This document shows, piece by piece, positions 41,073-51,519 of a stretch of 64,000 bases of DNA. The notes under the pieces were generated by a model, which worked only from the letters and a program-made list of their open reading frames with translations, ran no database searches and had not been told where the DNA came from. Origin of the DNA: Nymphaea colorata (lineage: Eukaryota; Streptophyta; Magnoliopsida; Nymphaeales; Nymphaeaceae); assembly GCF_008831285.2 (NCBI RefSeq), contig NC_045142.1, forward strand, positions 23,187,300 to 23,251,299, given 5' to 3'. Positions within the stretch are counted from its first letter, which is position 1. The number at the start of each line of letters is the position of its first letter. A program made the position numbers and the translations under genes.

Positions 41073-41693
41073 TCATCTCAAGAAATCGCCGATGGGAAGT
41101 GCCTTAGTAAACATGTCAACTGCTTGATCTTCACAAGAGACATGAATAGTGTTAATGACTCCTTCTTGTATCAAGTCCCGAACATAATGACAATCCACTT
41201 GAATGTGTTTTGTCCTCTCATGAAAAATAGGGTTATTTGCAATATAGTTTGCTGCACTATTATCACAATACATCTTCATTGGGAGGTTCATTGAAATCCC
41301 CAATTTTAGAAGCACCGATTTGACCCAAGACATTTCCGCCGCAGTTTAGGCCATAGCTCTATACTCAGACTCAGCACTAGATCTAGCAACCAAATTTTGT
41401 TTCTTGCTTCTCCAAGAAATAAGATTTCCTCCAACAAAGACGCAAAAACTTGTAGATCTCCTGTCATCTACTGACCCTGCATAATCAACATCACTATATG
41501 CTACTATGTCCACACTTTCTCCTTTTTCAAAAAATAACCCCTTTCCAGGGGCTGATTTCAAGTATTTTACCAAAATTAAGGCAGCCTCGAAATGAACTTT
41601 TCGAGGTTTTTCTATGAATTGACTTAGCTTATTCACAGCAAAGCTAATGTCTGGACGAGTGATGTCAAATATAACAGTTTTGCGATCAGACAT
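41073..41693 (-). pseudogene. Copia RNase H and C-terminus (broken)
   Basis: In minus direction: ITRPDISFAVNKLSQF, VDIVAYSDVDYAGSVDDRRS (Asp of the RNase H active site), ISWRSKKQNLVARSSAESEYRAMA (Glu), a TAG at about 41,346, then MKMYCDNSAANYIANNPIFH and ERTKHIQVDCHYVRD. This is close to intact, with one stop between the two halves. Confidence 0.88.
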
Positions 41694-42615
41694 CTGTAAG
41701 CTCTAGAGTCAAAACTCTCTGATTCATCATCATGAATATGAATATGAGGATTCATAGGAAGTGTGGTAGGTTTGGCCCCCAATAATCCTATTTTCTGCAG
41801 AAGATCAAGAATATATTTCCTCTGATACATCACAACCCCTTTACTACTACGACCAAGATCTTTTGTGACAAAGTGTTTCTGTAGAAACTCCTTTGTCTTA
41901 GCTATTTCTTGATTACTTTCCCCTGTGATAACAATGTCATCAACATATACAATCAATATCAATATATCATCTGTGCTGCACTTGATAAACAATGAATGAT
42001 CAAGTTGGGATCTTTGAAAACCACACTTAGATAGAATCTCACTTAGCTTATGAAACCATGCACGGGGACTTTGTTTAAGTCCATAGATAGCCTTTTTGAG
42101 TTTTTATACCTTGGAATACCCCCCTGATGTTCAAAACCAGGTGTTGTTGCATATAAACCCTTTCAGAGAGATCACCATATAGAAATGCATTTTTTACATC
42201 AAGCTGGAAAAGAGGCCAATCCTGCTGAACTGCGAGAGAGATAATTAGGTGAATAGTACCTAACCTTGCCACTGGTGAAAAACGTCTCAAAAAAGTCAAC
42301 CCCATAAGTCTGTGTATAACCTTTTGCAACAAGGCGTGCTTTGAATTGCTCAATGGAACCATCAGAATGATATTTGATAGTGAATGCCCATTTGGAGCCG
42401 ACAACATCATAATCTAGTGGGGGATCCACCAAGTCCCAAGTCTCCCGAGAGAGAAGATCATCCATTTCCTCCTGCATAGCTTGCTTCCATCGAGAATCTA
42501 ACAAGGCTTGGTGGTGAGATGATGGGATAGTGTGACTAGACATAACTTGATCAAACTGCACCAAAATTGTACTCAAATGATTCATAGAAACAAAGTTAGA
42601 GGTTGGATGCATCAT
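41633..42615 (-). pseudogene. Copia reverse transcriptase (broken)
   Basis: In minus direction: RWKQAMQEEMDDLLSRETWD, VGSKWAFTIKYHSDGSIEQF and KARLVAKGYTQTYGVDF, then a frameshift near 42,290 and FSPVARLGTIHLIISLAVQQ and WPLFQLDVKNAFLYGDLSE. A gap with stops follows near 42,075-42,000, then LILIVYVDDIVITGES with intact YVDD. Just after it, DLGRSSKGVV lacks about ten residues that the family has between DLG and RSSKG, an internal deletion. Confidence 0.88.
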
Positions 42616-42618
42616 GCA

Positions 42619-44043
42619 TTATCGTTGGCCCTTGCGAATGGAGATTGGTAGATCATCTGCATAGAAGTCATCATTTCTACCTGAGTCAGTCTTATCAGTG
42701 AAACTTACCTCATGATAAGATGTTGGTGGACAGTTGGGAGAAGGACTTTGACGATGAGTATAGACAAGTGGAGGATGACGAAAAAGATCACAAGATGACA
42801 ATGGAGAACAAGACAAAAACTCAAGTGAAATTGGGGGAATAGGAAGAGGAATAAAAACTGGATGCTCAGACATGGTAGAACACGAAGTGGAAAAATATGG
42901 ACGAGACTCAAAGAATGTAACATCTACACTGACAATCTCTTTCTTGGTATGGGGATCAAAGCACCGATACCCTTTTTGATTGGTAGAAAAACCAATGGAC
43001 ACACATTTAATAGCCTGGGCAGCAAGTTTGTTTCTAGTTGGGCCTAAGATGTGTGCAAAGCAGGTGCATCCAAATACTTTGAGAGGCATATGGAATAATG
43101 GTTGATCTGGGTATAGTAATTGGATGGGGATGCGTTTCTGAATGGCTGACGAGGGCAATCAGTTAGTGAGATAGCAAACTGTAAGAATAGCATCACCCCA
43201 AAAGTAGGCGGCGGGCATATGAGTGTGTAACATGAGGGTACGAGCCACATTTAGAAGCTGACGATGTTTACGTTCCGCGATACCATTTTGTTGAGACGTG
43301 TGGGGATATATATATTGTGGTCGAGTCCCATGATCGGCATAAAATTGAAGTAGAACAGAAGATTTAAATTCAAGAGCATTATCAGTGTAGATATTTTTGA
43401 CAATAGAATCAAACTGAGTTTTTTTTCCCTTGATAAATCTCTGAAGAATACAAATGACTTCAGACATTTCCCGTAACAAAAATACCCAACTGGCTCTGGT
43501 AAAATCATCAACAAAAACAATGTAATACCAGAAACGTGAACGAAAAGAAACCCGACTGGGACCCCAAACATCAACATGAAGTAAATCAAAAGGACTCTTA
43601 CTAGATGGACTCTGACTCGAGGGAAACCTACTACGTGTATGTTTGCCTAACTGGCATGCTTCACATAGGAAAGATTCTGATGCAGGAATATCTGGAAACA
43701 TGCGACAAAGTTTGGACACAGAGGGATGGCCCAGTCTGAGATGCCACTGCAAAGGAGTTGGCTTCGATGTGAATGATGATGCAGCGACATTGACTGGGGT
43801 AGAGAGAAAGTAGAGTCCCTCCCGTTCATAGCCGCCACCAATTGTCTTCCCAGTTTGTAAGTTCTGAAAAGAACATGAACTAGGATAAAAAATGACTTTA
43901 CACTGTAAGTCTCTAGCCAATTGATTAACAGATAACAGATGAACAAGAAATTTAGGAGCATATAGCACATGGATAATGGTGCCCAAAGATGTGAGGTAGA
44001 TATCCCCGCTGCTTAGAATAGGTGACAATTTGCCATCAGTCAA
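42619..44043 (-). pseudogene. Copia GAG-pre-integrase and integrase (one stop)
   Basis: In minus direction: LSVNQLARDLQCKVIFYPSS, LQWHLRLGHPSVSKL (GAG-pre-integrase), CEACQLGKHTRSRFP (zinc finger end), LLHVDVWGPS (first catalytic Asp), YTDNALEFKS (second Asp), SQQNGIAERKHRQLL (catalytic Glu). The catalytic triad is intact over an open 294-codon frame. A TGA at about 43,159 stops it, and the C-terminal part (KVFGCTCFAHI...) is open again to 42,619. Confidence 0.9.
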
Positions 44044-44052
44044 ACTTACGTG

Positions 44053-44493
44053 TTATGGTGTAGTGAACCTGATTAATGGTAGAAACATATGTGGCTGATT
44101 ACAACAATGCTTGGAAGCTCCTGAGTCGATCATCCATACCATACCTGGGTCAGTGGTCGGGGCACCAATAGTGAAAGCTGAGTAGAGTGCAAGGGAGGAC
44201 CTCTGAGCAAGAACTAGATCATATTCCTCCTTACTTAAGTTGAGAGAGTATGATGGAGCAGAGGTAGGGAACTCAACCATAGAAGCTGTAGCTTGTGAGG
44301 AAGGTGCATTAGACGAAGAAGGCCTCTTTCCTATAATGTTCTCCCTCCACCATGCCCTGATGACCCAGCAGAACAAAGATGAGGATGTTTGTCCCAACAT
44401 CGGTCCTCTAAATGACCCAGCTTGCCACAATAAGAGCACTGAAATCTGCCGCGTCCTACACCACGACCTATGACACTCCTCTCGTGCTAGCAA
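44053..44493 (-). pseudogene. Copia gag zinc knuckle and protease (broken)
   Basis: In one minus frame the zinc knuckle reads FQCSYCGKLGHLEDRCW (about 44,390-44,442; CX2CX4HX4C). It is out of frame with the protease motif VWMIDSGASKHCCN (about 44,110-44,150), so a frameshift lies between them. The protease active-site D-S-G is intact. Confidence 0.85.
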
Positions 44494-45187
44494 AAGAACT
44501 ATGACCCCTTCCTCCTGATATCACAAGTGCGGAGACTGGTATGTCATGTGTAGGCTGAGAAAGAGTGACAGCGAGGCGACTCAGCTTGTTATATGTGTCT
44601 GCTAAGTCTGGAAGATCACTACCTGTGAGGATTTGAGACTTTGCCACAGAGTACTCTGAAGATAACCAAGATAAAAACTTTGCCACCATACCAGTTTCAA
44701 AATGAGATGCATAGCAGTGCTTGCACGGTGGACGAAGAGCTTTTAACCTCTCACATGCAGCAGTCAACATAGCAAAATATTGTGATAGGTCTTGATCACC
44801 TTGCCGTATGTTACAAAGTTCTTCTTCCAACTGCAAGATCTTAATAACATTAGTAGCATGTGAATATGTCTTCTTCAAGAAAGACCACATATCTCTAGCT
44901 TTGGTGTAGTATGCAATCGTTGGAGCGATACGAGACTCTATACTGTTCATGATCCACGACATCACAATGTTATTATCTTCATCCCAAGTAGCATATATTC
45001 ATTTTTTCTCAAGAGGTTCATCTTCTTCAAGAATATATTTCTTCCTATGACCAGCCACCGACATCATAAATACCCTCGACCAAATTTCATAATTTGAACC
45101 ATCAAGTTTGATTGTGGTTCCATAGGAGAAGGAGTTACCCGCCATCTTATATTCATTAGGCCCTTCTGACCTATTGCTGTCAGCCAT
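44468..45187 (-). pseudogene. Copia gag capsid region (one stop)
   Basis: The likely start is the ATG at 45,185-45,187 (MADSNRSEGPNEY), chosen because it opens the conserved Copia gag (KLDGSNYEIWSRVFMMSV). A TGA at 44,999-45,001 lies in the same frame. It continues as MSWIMNSIESRIAP, ARDMWSFLKKTYS and ELCNIRQGDQDLSQYF, the UBN2-type gag layout. It would form the virus-like particle that packages the RNA. Confidence 0.85.
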
Positions 45188-45929
45188 AGTAAAATTATAG
45201 AATATGTGGATCACATCCAAAAAGAAAATGCAGCAAGATGAACACAACCAGACGTGCAGCAATATGAACGCAACCAGAGAATAGCAGGCTAGTTTTAGGC
45301 GTAGATAACTTTGGTCAGATGTAGATATCAAGCAGCAGTATTAGATATAGATATTAGGCAGCAAGCATGTATAGGTTGGACAGCTCCACTCAACGTAAAC
45401 TATGCTGGAAAACAAGGCAAACTGAAACTAATCTTGACTCCAACGATGCTGCCCAAAAAAAAATCTGAAACCAGTCTACACCACGACTTCAATGATGTTC
45501 CCCCTCCATATGATTTCAACGCTGCCAATAAAACATACCTCTAAATGTGAAGATCCACGAGGCATCACCCAACCAAGCAGATCAGCACACCCTTGTCGAT
45601 GGCCTGACCTTCTTCCATGGCAGCAACATACACAATGACATCAGATTTGATCAGCATACCCTTATCAATGGCATGACCTTCTTCCACGGCAGCAAGATTC
45701 ACAACGACATCAGATTTGTTTTTTTTTTCTGCAACTCAACGTCTTCAATCAGCAACATCAGGGTGCTAATCACGTCTCGACATGTTAAATGTGATTAGCC
45801 CCTTTTAACCAACCAGTTTGATTGCTCCTTTTGTAATCAGCAATGATTTCAGACATGAAACCCTAGCTGACGGGAAAGATGAGAAAGGAGGAAGGGAGGG
45901 AAGGAGCGTGGAACCCTAAATCCCTAGGG
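45188..45929 (-). other. Copia element untranslated leader with 69-bp tandem duplication
   Basis: This is the stretch between PBS and gag. It contains two direct units starting GATCAGCACACCC (45,580) and GATCAGCATACCC (45,649), each ending ACATCAGATTT, about 85-90% alike. No protein is expected. Confidence 0.75.
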
Positions 45930-45946
45930 CCGTCGCTCAAATACCA
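45930..45946 (-). promoter_or_regulatory. tRNA primer-binding site (initiator Met type)
   Basis: On the minus strand TGGTATTTGAGCGACGG directly follows the CA of the 5' LTR. The first twelve bases match the plant initiator-methionine tRNA primer site TGGTATCAGAGC except at two positions. Confidence 0.8.
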
Positions 45947-46166
45947 TGTTCATTATGGGAGGAAGAAAGGGACAAGAGAGAGAGAGAGAGAGAGAAAGGA
46001 AACATTCTAATCTTCATTCACGTAAACCTAACTGATATTAAAAGAGATTAGGGTATTAAGAACTTTACAAAATTAGTCCACTAGAAATAAGAAAACAACA
46101 AAGTGGACCCTTCTAACTTTATAAAATTTCAAAAAACCTCTAATGAACTTCTAAAAGTATTTAACA
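45947..46166 (-). repeat. Copia element 5' LTR
   Basis: Same ends and sequence as 40,799-41,023; see there. Differences include a shorter GA run and TCTTCATTCACG in place of GCTTACG. Confidence 0.92.
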
Positions 46167-47725
46167 CAGTATATTCACAAAATAGTTATACATGCTCATT
46201 GTGTATATCAGTACACTATTGTTACAACCATTGGTTTAATTGCATGCATGTTATCAAAGATACTAGTGAAATGTATGTGTATAACATAGATATTTAATAT
46301 TACCAGACTATCTAACCGTTATAACATAATATGATTATTGGTTATATAGGATAGTATACCCATCCTATATAAACCAAACAATAGTATATAAGGTTTAATC
46401 TATTACAGCTATGGGTGATAAGCCATAGCTGTAAGCTATATGCATACAACTATTATATATGCTATAATAGAAGACTTATAACCGGCTATATGACTTATAA
46501 CCTGACATACCATACAGTATATATACTATATTATAACCATATACTATAGTACACTATAATAGGTGTATATAACAATGATACTGTATAACACATATGTTAG
46601 ATGATAGTGCCCTGATATAGCTAAACAGTAACCTTATAGTCCAGTGTGACGTACATGTATGTACAGTATAACCATAACTATAACAGTAACATATTGGTTA
46701 TAGTATATGTACAGTATAACCATAACTATAACAATAACATATTGGTTATAGTGTATGTACTATATAGGATATAAACTTATAGCATATATAATAATTGTAA
46801 TATATGGTATATGTTTATCTATGTTATAAACATATACCATATATTTACTATACGTAGTGTAATAATGGTAATCTTATAGTATATGATAATATGTAAATTG
46901 TAACCCATATATATACAGTATAACATATTATAATCCGTATACACTATCATATAGTACATATATAGTAGAGTATATGCATAACATCAGTATATTCTCCATT
47001 ATATAGTATATACATATACCTTATAAAGATATGTGTATTAATACCAATGTATATTTACATACCCTATATTGTCATTAGTTGTATAACATATTATATTGTT
47101 ATAAGATACACATATATTTAACTTATACTCTAGTAACATGGTACATGTTATATTTAATCTGTTAAATACTGTAAATAGTTTGGGTCTCTGTGTTCACTGG
47201 TATTATACAGACAGTACATATATTATAGTATAAACAGATTATAATAATTTCTGTTGTTAGCCCTATATTAATAACAGCTGATATGGCTGATACTATCTTC
47301 CGAGATCACCTGTATGTGTACTATTATACAGTATAATAGCTTTTAGTAACGGTGCACTGAGATACACCACTTTTGTAACACACAAAAGAGGGTGTAAGCA
47401 TATATACGGTTCATTATATGCTCTACATAGTATATTCCATGACATATATGGAAGGCTTATATAAGGATTAATAATAAGAGCAAATTATTTGTGTACAAGT
47501 GATATAGTATACTGTAAGAGACAGAAATATCATAATGATATGGTATAATAGTTATACCTATGGAATGATAGTATTCCATTACATCACTTATCCAACGGTC
47601 AGGTACGTCAATGGTCATAATGACCTGATGGCCTAAACAGCTTATCTGGTATTATGTATGCCCACCGTTACTTAAATATGGTATATGATACCACATATTA
47701 TGATGGTATGTACTGTTAAACGTAT
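46167..47725. repeat. AT-rich, homopolymer-poor tract, right half
   Basis: Same composition as 40,055-40,798: TATA/GTATA/ACCATA words and almost no run of four or more A or T (I count three in about 1,550 bases). A 48-bp tandem duplication (GTACAGTATAACCATAACTA...) lies at 46,661-46,756. Many inverted word pairs (ATATACCATATATTTAC, TAACATATTGGTTATAG) are present. No coding frame. It ends sharply at GTATACCTTAGGGCCCG. Confidence 0.6.
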
Positions 47726-48230
47726 ACCTTAGGGCCCGTTTGATGGGTTGGAAAACCCTGTAGCGGAGGAAAAAAAATTTAAATTTTTAAAATTTTTCTT
47801 GTTAATTAAACGTGGAATTTTTTTTTTATGGTTAAAGTTGAAAACGGAAATATATTTCCGAAAAAAATTTTCCAGCCAAAGGGGTAGAAATATTTTTCCA
47901 GAATTCTTTTTTGACCATTGCTCACCTCTTCCTCCTTCGCTCATTCCTTCCTCCACCTCCCTTCTTTCCCCCTTCTTCCTCCCTCCCTCCCTCCCTTCTT
48001 CCTCCCTCGTTCCCTTCTTCCTTCCCCTTTTAAAATTTCTGCCCATTAAGGCATCGACCGTCACATGCAAGAGGAAGGAAGATGGGGAAAGAGGGATGCC
48101 ATCACACTCACAGCTGCTTCGTTTCGTGCAAGAGGAAGAAAGAGGGGAAGTGCGAGAGGTGAAATCGTTTCTTCTCCCCTTGGTTTCTGCTTTGTTCTTG
48201 TGATTTTGTCATTGGATCTTTTTTTTTTTT
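47726..48230. other. Transposon-end-like GGGCCCGTTTGATGGG segment and pyrimidine-rich lead-in
   Basis: GGGCCCGTTTGATGGGTTGG at 47,731 resembles the terminal motif (GGGCCCGTTTGG) of several plant DNA-transposon and MITE families; no matching inverted end was found. The sequence then becomes A/T-rich and, from 47,935, consists of CTTCCTCC words, with CAAGAGGAAG repeated at 48,068 and 48,129. Confidence 0.35.
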
Positions 48231-49078
48231 TTTTCCTTTTCACCTGCCTCCTTCCCTTCTTCTTCCCTTTTTCCTCCTCCCTCCTTCCCTTCTTCCTCCC
48301 TTTTTCCTCCTCCCTCCTTCCCTTCTTCCTCCACCTCCCTTCTTCCTCCTCCCTCCTTCCCTTCTTCCTCCCTTTTTCCTCCTCCCTCCTTCCCTTCTTC
48401 CTCCACCTCCCTTCTTCCTCCTCCCTCCTTCCCTTCTTCCTCCCTTTTTCCTCCTCCCTCCTTCCCTTCTTCCTCCACCTCCCTTCTTCCTCCTCCCTTC
48501 TTCCCTTCTTCCTCCGCCTCCCTTCTTCTTCCCTTTTTCCTCCTCCCTCCTTCCCTTCTTACTCCGCCTCCCTTCTTCCTCCCTTTTTCCTCCTCCCTCC
48601 TTCCCTTCTTCCTCTGCCTCCCTTCTTCTTCCCTTTTTCCTCCTCCCTCCTTTCCTTCTTCCTCGCTTCTCCCTCCCTTTTTCCTGCTCCCTCCTTCCCT
48701 TCTTCCTCCGCCTCCCTTCTTCCTCCTCCCTCCTTCCCTTCTTCCTCCTTTTTTCCTCCTCCCTCCTTCCCTTCTTCCTCCGCCTCCCTACTTCCTCTCT
48801 TTTTTCTAATCCCTCCTTCCCTTCTTCCTCCCTTTTTCCTAATCCCTTCTTCCTCTGCCTCCCTTCTTCCTCCCTTTTTCCTAATCCCTCCTTCCCTTCT
48901 TCCTCTGCCTCCCTTCTTCTTCCCTTTTTTCTCCTCCTTCCTTTCCTTCTTCCTCCCTTCTTCCTCCCTTTTTCCTCCTCCCTCCTTCCCTTCTTCCTCT
49001 GCCTCCCTTTTTCCTCCTCCCTCCTTCCCTTCTTCCTCCCTTTTTCCTCCTCCCTCCTTCCCTTCTTCCTCCCTTTTA
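48230..49078. repeat. Homopyrimidine minisatellite (TTCCTCC-type), about 850 bp
   Basis: The plus strand is almost purely C and T. A core of CTTCCCTTCTTCCTCC alternates with CTTTTTCCTCCTCCCTC, in units of about 30-60 bases with higher-order repetition (an about 57-bp unit three times at 48,270-48,480). Rare purines occur mostly as CCACC, CCGCC, CTAAT or CTGCC. The long reading frames on both strands here are by-products of the repeat, not genes. Confidence 0.95.
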
Positions 49079-49084
49079 AATGTC

Positions 49085-49620
49085 ATGTTCCACATGGGTA
49101 GTGCATGTGAGACTTGTGTAGTGAGGGCTCAAACCAATGTCTCTCATGAAATGGATTTTGATAGGCTTTTTTGAACCAAAATTGTAACAAATACAGAAGA
49201 TGGCCGTTGGCTCCACTTTGAGATGACAACTTACCTTTTAATATTTAGTCAGGATTCCTTTCCTTTGTTGCTTTCATTTAATATCTATTTGTTGTTGTAC
49301 CAAATATTGAAAATATATACCCTCCATAGACTCATGGTTTTAAAACGAAGGCAAGAAAAGGGATGAAAACAAAAAAATAAAGGTCAGGATAAATTTGAAT
49401 CTCTCATTTACTGTCTTATATTTGGACCAATTAATCGATTGCAAAGGAAGTCCCCACTGCAATAAAAGAAAGCAACAAGGGAAAGGAATCATGATTAAAT
49501 GTTAGAAAGGTAAGCTGTCAATTCAAATTAGAGACAATAACCATGTTCTTTGTTACAATTTTCGTTCAAAAAGACCTACCAAAATCCACTTCATGAGGTA
49601 TAGTATGAGACCTAACTGAT
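49085..49620. mobile_element. Family B foldback element, second long copy
   Basis: CATGAAATGGATTTTGATAGG (about 49,145) is inverted as CCTACCAAAATCCACTTCATG (about 49,577). It is colinear with 20,215-20,750. Its right flank continues AGTATGAGACCTAACTGATTTA, which is the unfilled version of the site where the hairpin sits at 20,751. Confidence 0.8.
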
Positions 49621-49663
<43 letters not shown>

Positions 49664-49684
49664 ATGAAGAAGAAGGAGCAAAGT

Positions 49685-49850
49685 CCTAAGAGTTTTGGTG
49701 CAATGGTGAGGGTGGGGTTGGTAGGCAGCTGGTTTTTGTTTTAAATCATTAGGGCATCAACTCTCTGTACTATAAACAAGAGGTTACTGACATGCAAGTT
49801 GAAATGCGATCGAGATGGCAGTCCGAGGTACCAACAAGCAAATTAACGTG
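49685..49850 (+). mobile_element. SINE-like, tRNA-derived head, copy 3
   Basis: TTGGTGCAATGGTGAGG (A-box-like) and a weak B box (TTTTAAATCATT, about 49,738), with the same body as the other copies. A (TA)n run lies at 49,623-49,662. Confidence 0.4.
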
Positions 49851-50275
49851 GTTCAGTGTATAATCGCCATCACTTATATCCATGGAAGGCTGCAACTATC
49901 GACCATAGTGTTGATAGTGTGCAGCATTTCATTATATAGCGGTCGTACATCCAAAGTAGCTCTTTTAGTTAAGGATTTGTTCCATTTCTTTTTTATTATC
50001 ATTGAATGCAAAATATTTTTCATTTACTCGAGAATTAATCGATTGAAAAGGAAGTCCCCACTTCAATAAAGGAAAGCAACAAAGGAAAGGAATCTTGATT
50101 AAATGTTAGAAAGGTAAGCTGTCAATTCAAATTAGGGCCAATAACCATGTTCTATGTTACAATTTTCATTCAAAAAAACCTTCCAAAATCCACTTCATGA
50201 GGTGTAGTATGAGACCTAACTGATTCATTATCTATATCTATATATATATATAATGAAGAAGAAGGAGATAAGTCC

Positions 50276-50425
50276 TGAGAATGTTGGTGAAATGGTAAGG
50301 GTGGGGGTTGGTAGGCAGCTAGTTTTTGTTTCGAGTCTCTGTACTATAAACAAGAGGTTACCCACATGCAAGTTGAAATGCGACCAAGATGGCAGTCCGA
50401 GGTACCAACAAGCAAATTAACATGG
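50276..50425 (+). mobile_element. SINE-like, tRNA-derived head, copy 4 (internally deleted)
   Basis: TTGGTGAAATGGTAAGGG then TTTCGAGTCTCTGTACTA. Compared with the other copies, about 15 bases after the B box (ATCATTAGGGCATCAA) are missing. Confidence 0.4.
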
Positions 50426-50429
50426 TTCA

Positions 50430-51080
50430 GTGTATAATCGCTATCACTTATATCCATGGAAGGCCACAACTATCGACCATAGTGTTGATAATGTGCAGCG
50501 TTTCATTATATAGCGGTCGTACATCCAAGATTGCTCTTTTAGTTAAGGAGTTGTTCCATTTCCTTTTTATTATCAATGAATGCAAAATATTTTTCATTTA
50601 CTCGAGCTTGATCTTCTACCATAAGTTTTCTGATTTTCTCCTAGATTTTAACGTGGCTTTTTATATTTGACGCCATACTTTATAGAATATGGTCAAACTA
50701 TACCCTGTCCTATTATTATAGCATTTCATTGAGATTATTCCCCTTCTTACTTTTTTCAAATTTAAGAAAGCAATTATTTCTATTGTTAATCAAAGTCACA
50801 CTTTGTTAAAATTGGAAAAACAAATATCGAAAGAAATGTTGAAAAAGATTGCAGCTAAATTTTGTTTATACATTAGCAAAAGATTCTAACCTTTTATTTG
50901 ATAAATTTAATAAAAAAATGTTCAGAAATCTGTCAAAAATATTTTTTTTGTAATTATATATGTATATATTGATATATGTATATAAGGCATTTCTTTGTTG
51001 TTATATGTTGAATGTTACTTGATAACTCAAATTGATAATTGACAACAGTTTATAGTGCGTCCTCCAATATTTTTTATTTA
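50430..51080 (+). repeat. Family C repeat body, copy 4
   Basis: GTTCAGTGTATAATCGCTATCAC through TGATAAATTTAATAAAAAAATG to GTTGAATGTTACTTGATA. It is colinear with 12,360-12,880, including the TATATATGTATAT stretch near 50,955. Confidence 0.7.
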
Positions 51081-51519
51081 ACAACAGAAGAGAACATGAT
51101 CTTGAACCAGATTGCCTCAAGCCACCTATCGATCACGGGAAAAATGGTTTTGAGCTTTTATTTACCGAATACATCAACAGTATTTATCCTTTTTATCATT
51201 TTTACTCGTTTTGTAAATCGCAAAAGAACTTAAAAAGTTAAAACAAGGACAAAAAAAAATGTAAAAATACATTAAAATCAAAATGTGTGCACCTTGTTTT
51301 ATTAGAGCACACTCTTTCATCAATCAGAAAAAACTTTTCATTTATTACATAAAGGCTTGGCACGGGACCCAGAATGACTAGGTAGGGGAGGCCTGCCCGG
51401 CTAAAGCCCAATCTGTCCTCTTGATTGGCAAGTTATCGGACCAGGCCAGACCCAATTAAACTTGACCATAGGGCCACTTTCTTGACTAGGTTTGGTGAGA
51501 TGTATAATCCTTATAAAAA
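51081..51519. other. Unassigned intergenic sequence
   Basis: AT-rich at first. 51,355-51,480 contains GGCACGGGACCCAGAATGAC and GGCCAGACCCAATTAAACTTG, GC-rich words like those at the ends of families A and D. No gene. Confidence 0.4.

Larger units (their letters stand above)
40799..46166 (-). mobile_element. Complete Copia LTR retrotransposon (minus strand), mutated
   Basis: Two LTRs of 225 and 220 bp (TG...CA ends), a tRNA-iMet-type PBS next to the 5' LTR, gag, protease, integrase, reverse transcriptase, RNase H in Copia order and a PPT next to the 3' LTR are all present. The flanks are CAGTG on the left (40,794-40,798) and CAGTA on the right (46,167-46,171), a 4-of-5 match that could be the target-site duplication. 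The short LTRs and about 5.4-kb length fit small plant Copia groups. Lesions are few per domain, so it is younger than the Copia remnant at 4.8-8.5 kb. Confidence 0.92.
49432..50640 (+). repeat. About 602-bp tandem duplication of a family B/SINE/family C block
   Basis: Unit 1 starts at AATTAATCGATTGCAAAGG (about 49,432) and unit 2 at AATTAATCGATTGAAAAGG (about 50,034). Both contain the right part of family B, the AT run, the SINE-like head and the start of the family C body. The junction falls within CATTTACTCGAG|AATTAATCG. Confidence 0.85.

Noticed and set aside
41073-45331. A set of minus-strand frames as separate host genes
   Set aside because: They form one Copia gag-pol in order, bounded by LTRs.
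48065-49174. 369-codon open frame through the pyrimidine tract (and a 178-codon frame on the other strand)
   Set aside because: It is a by-product of a C/T-only minisatellite; composition is almost only Ser, Pro, Phe and Leu (or Glu, Gly, Lys, Arg on the other strand). No start context, domain or conservation.
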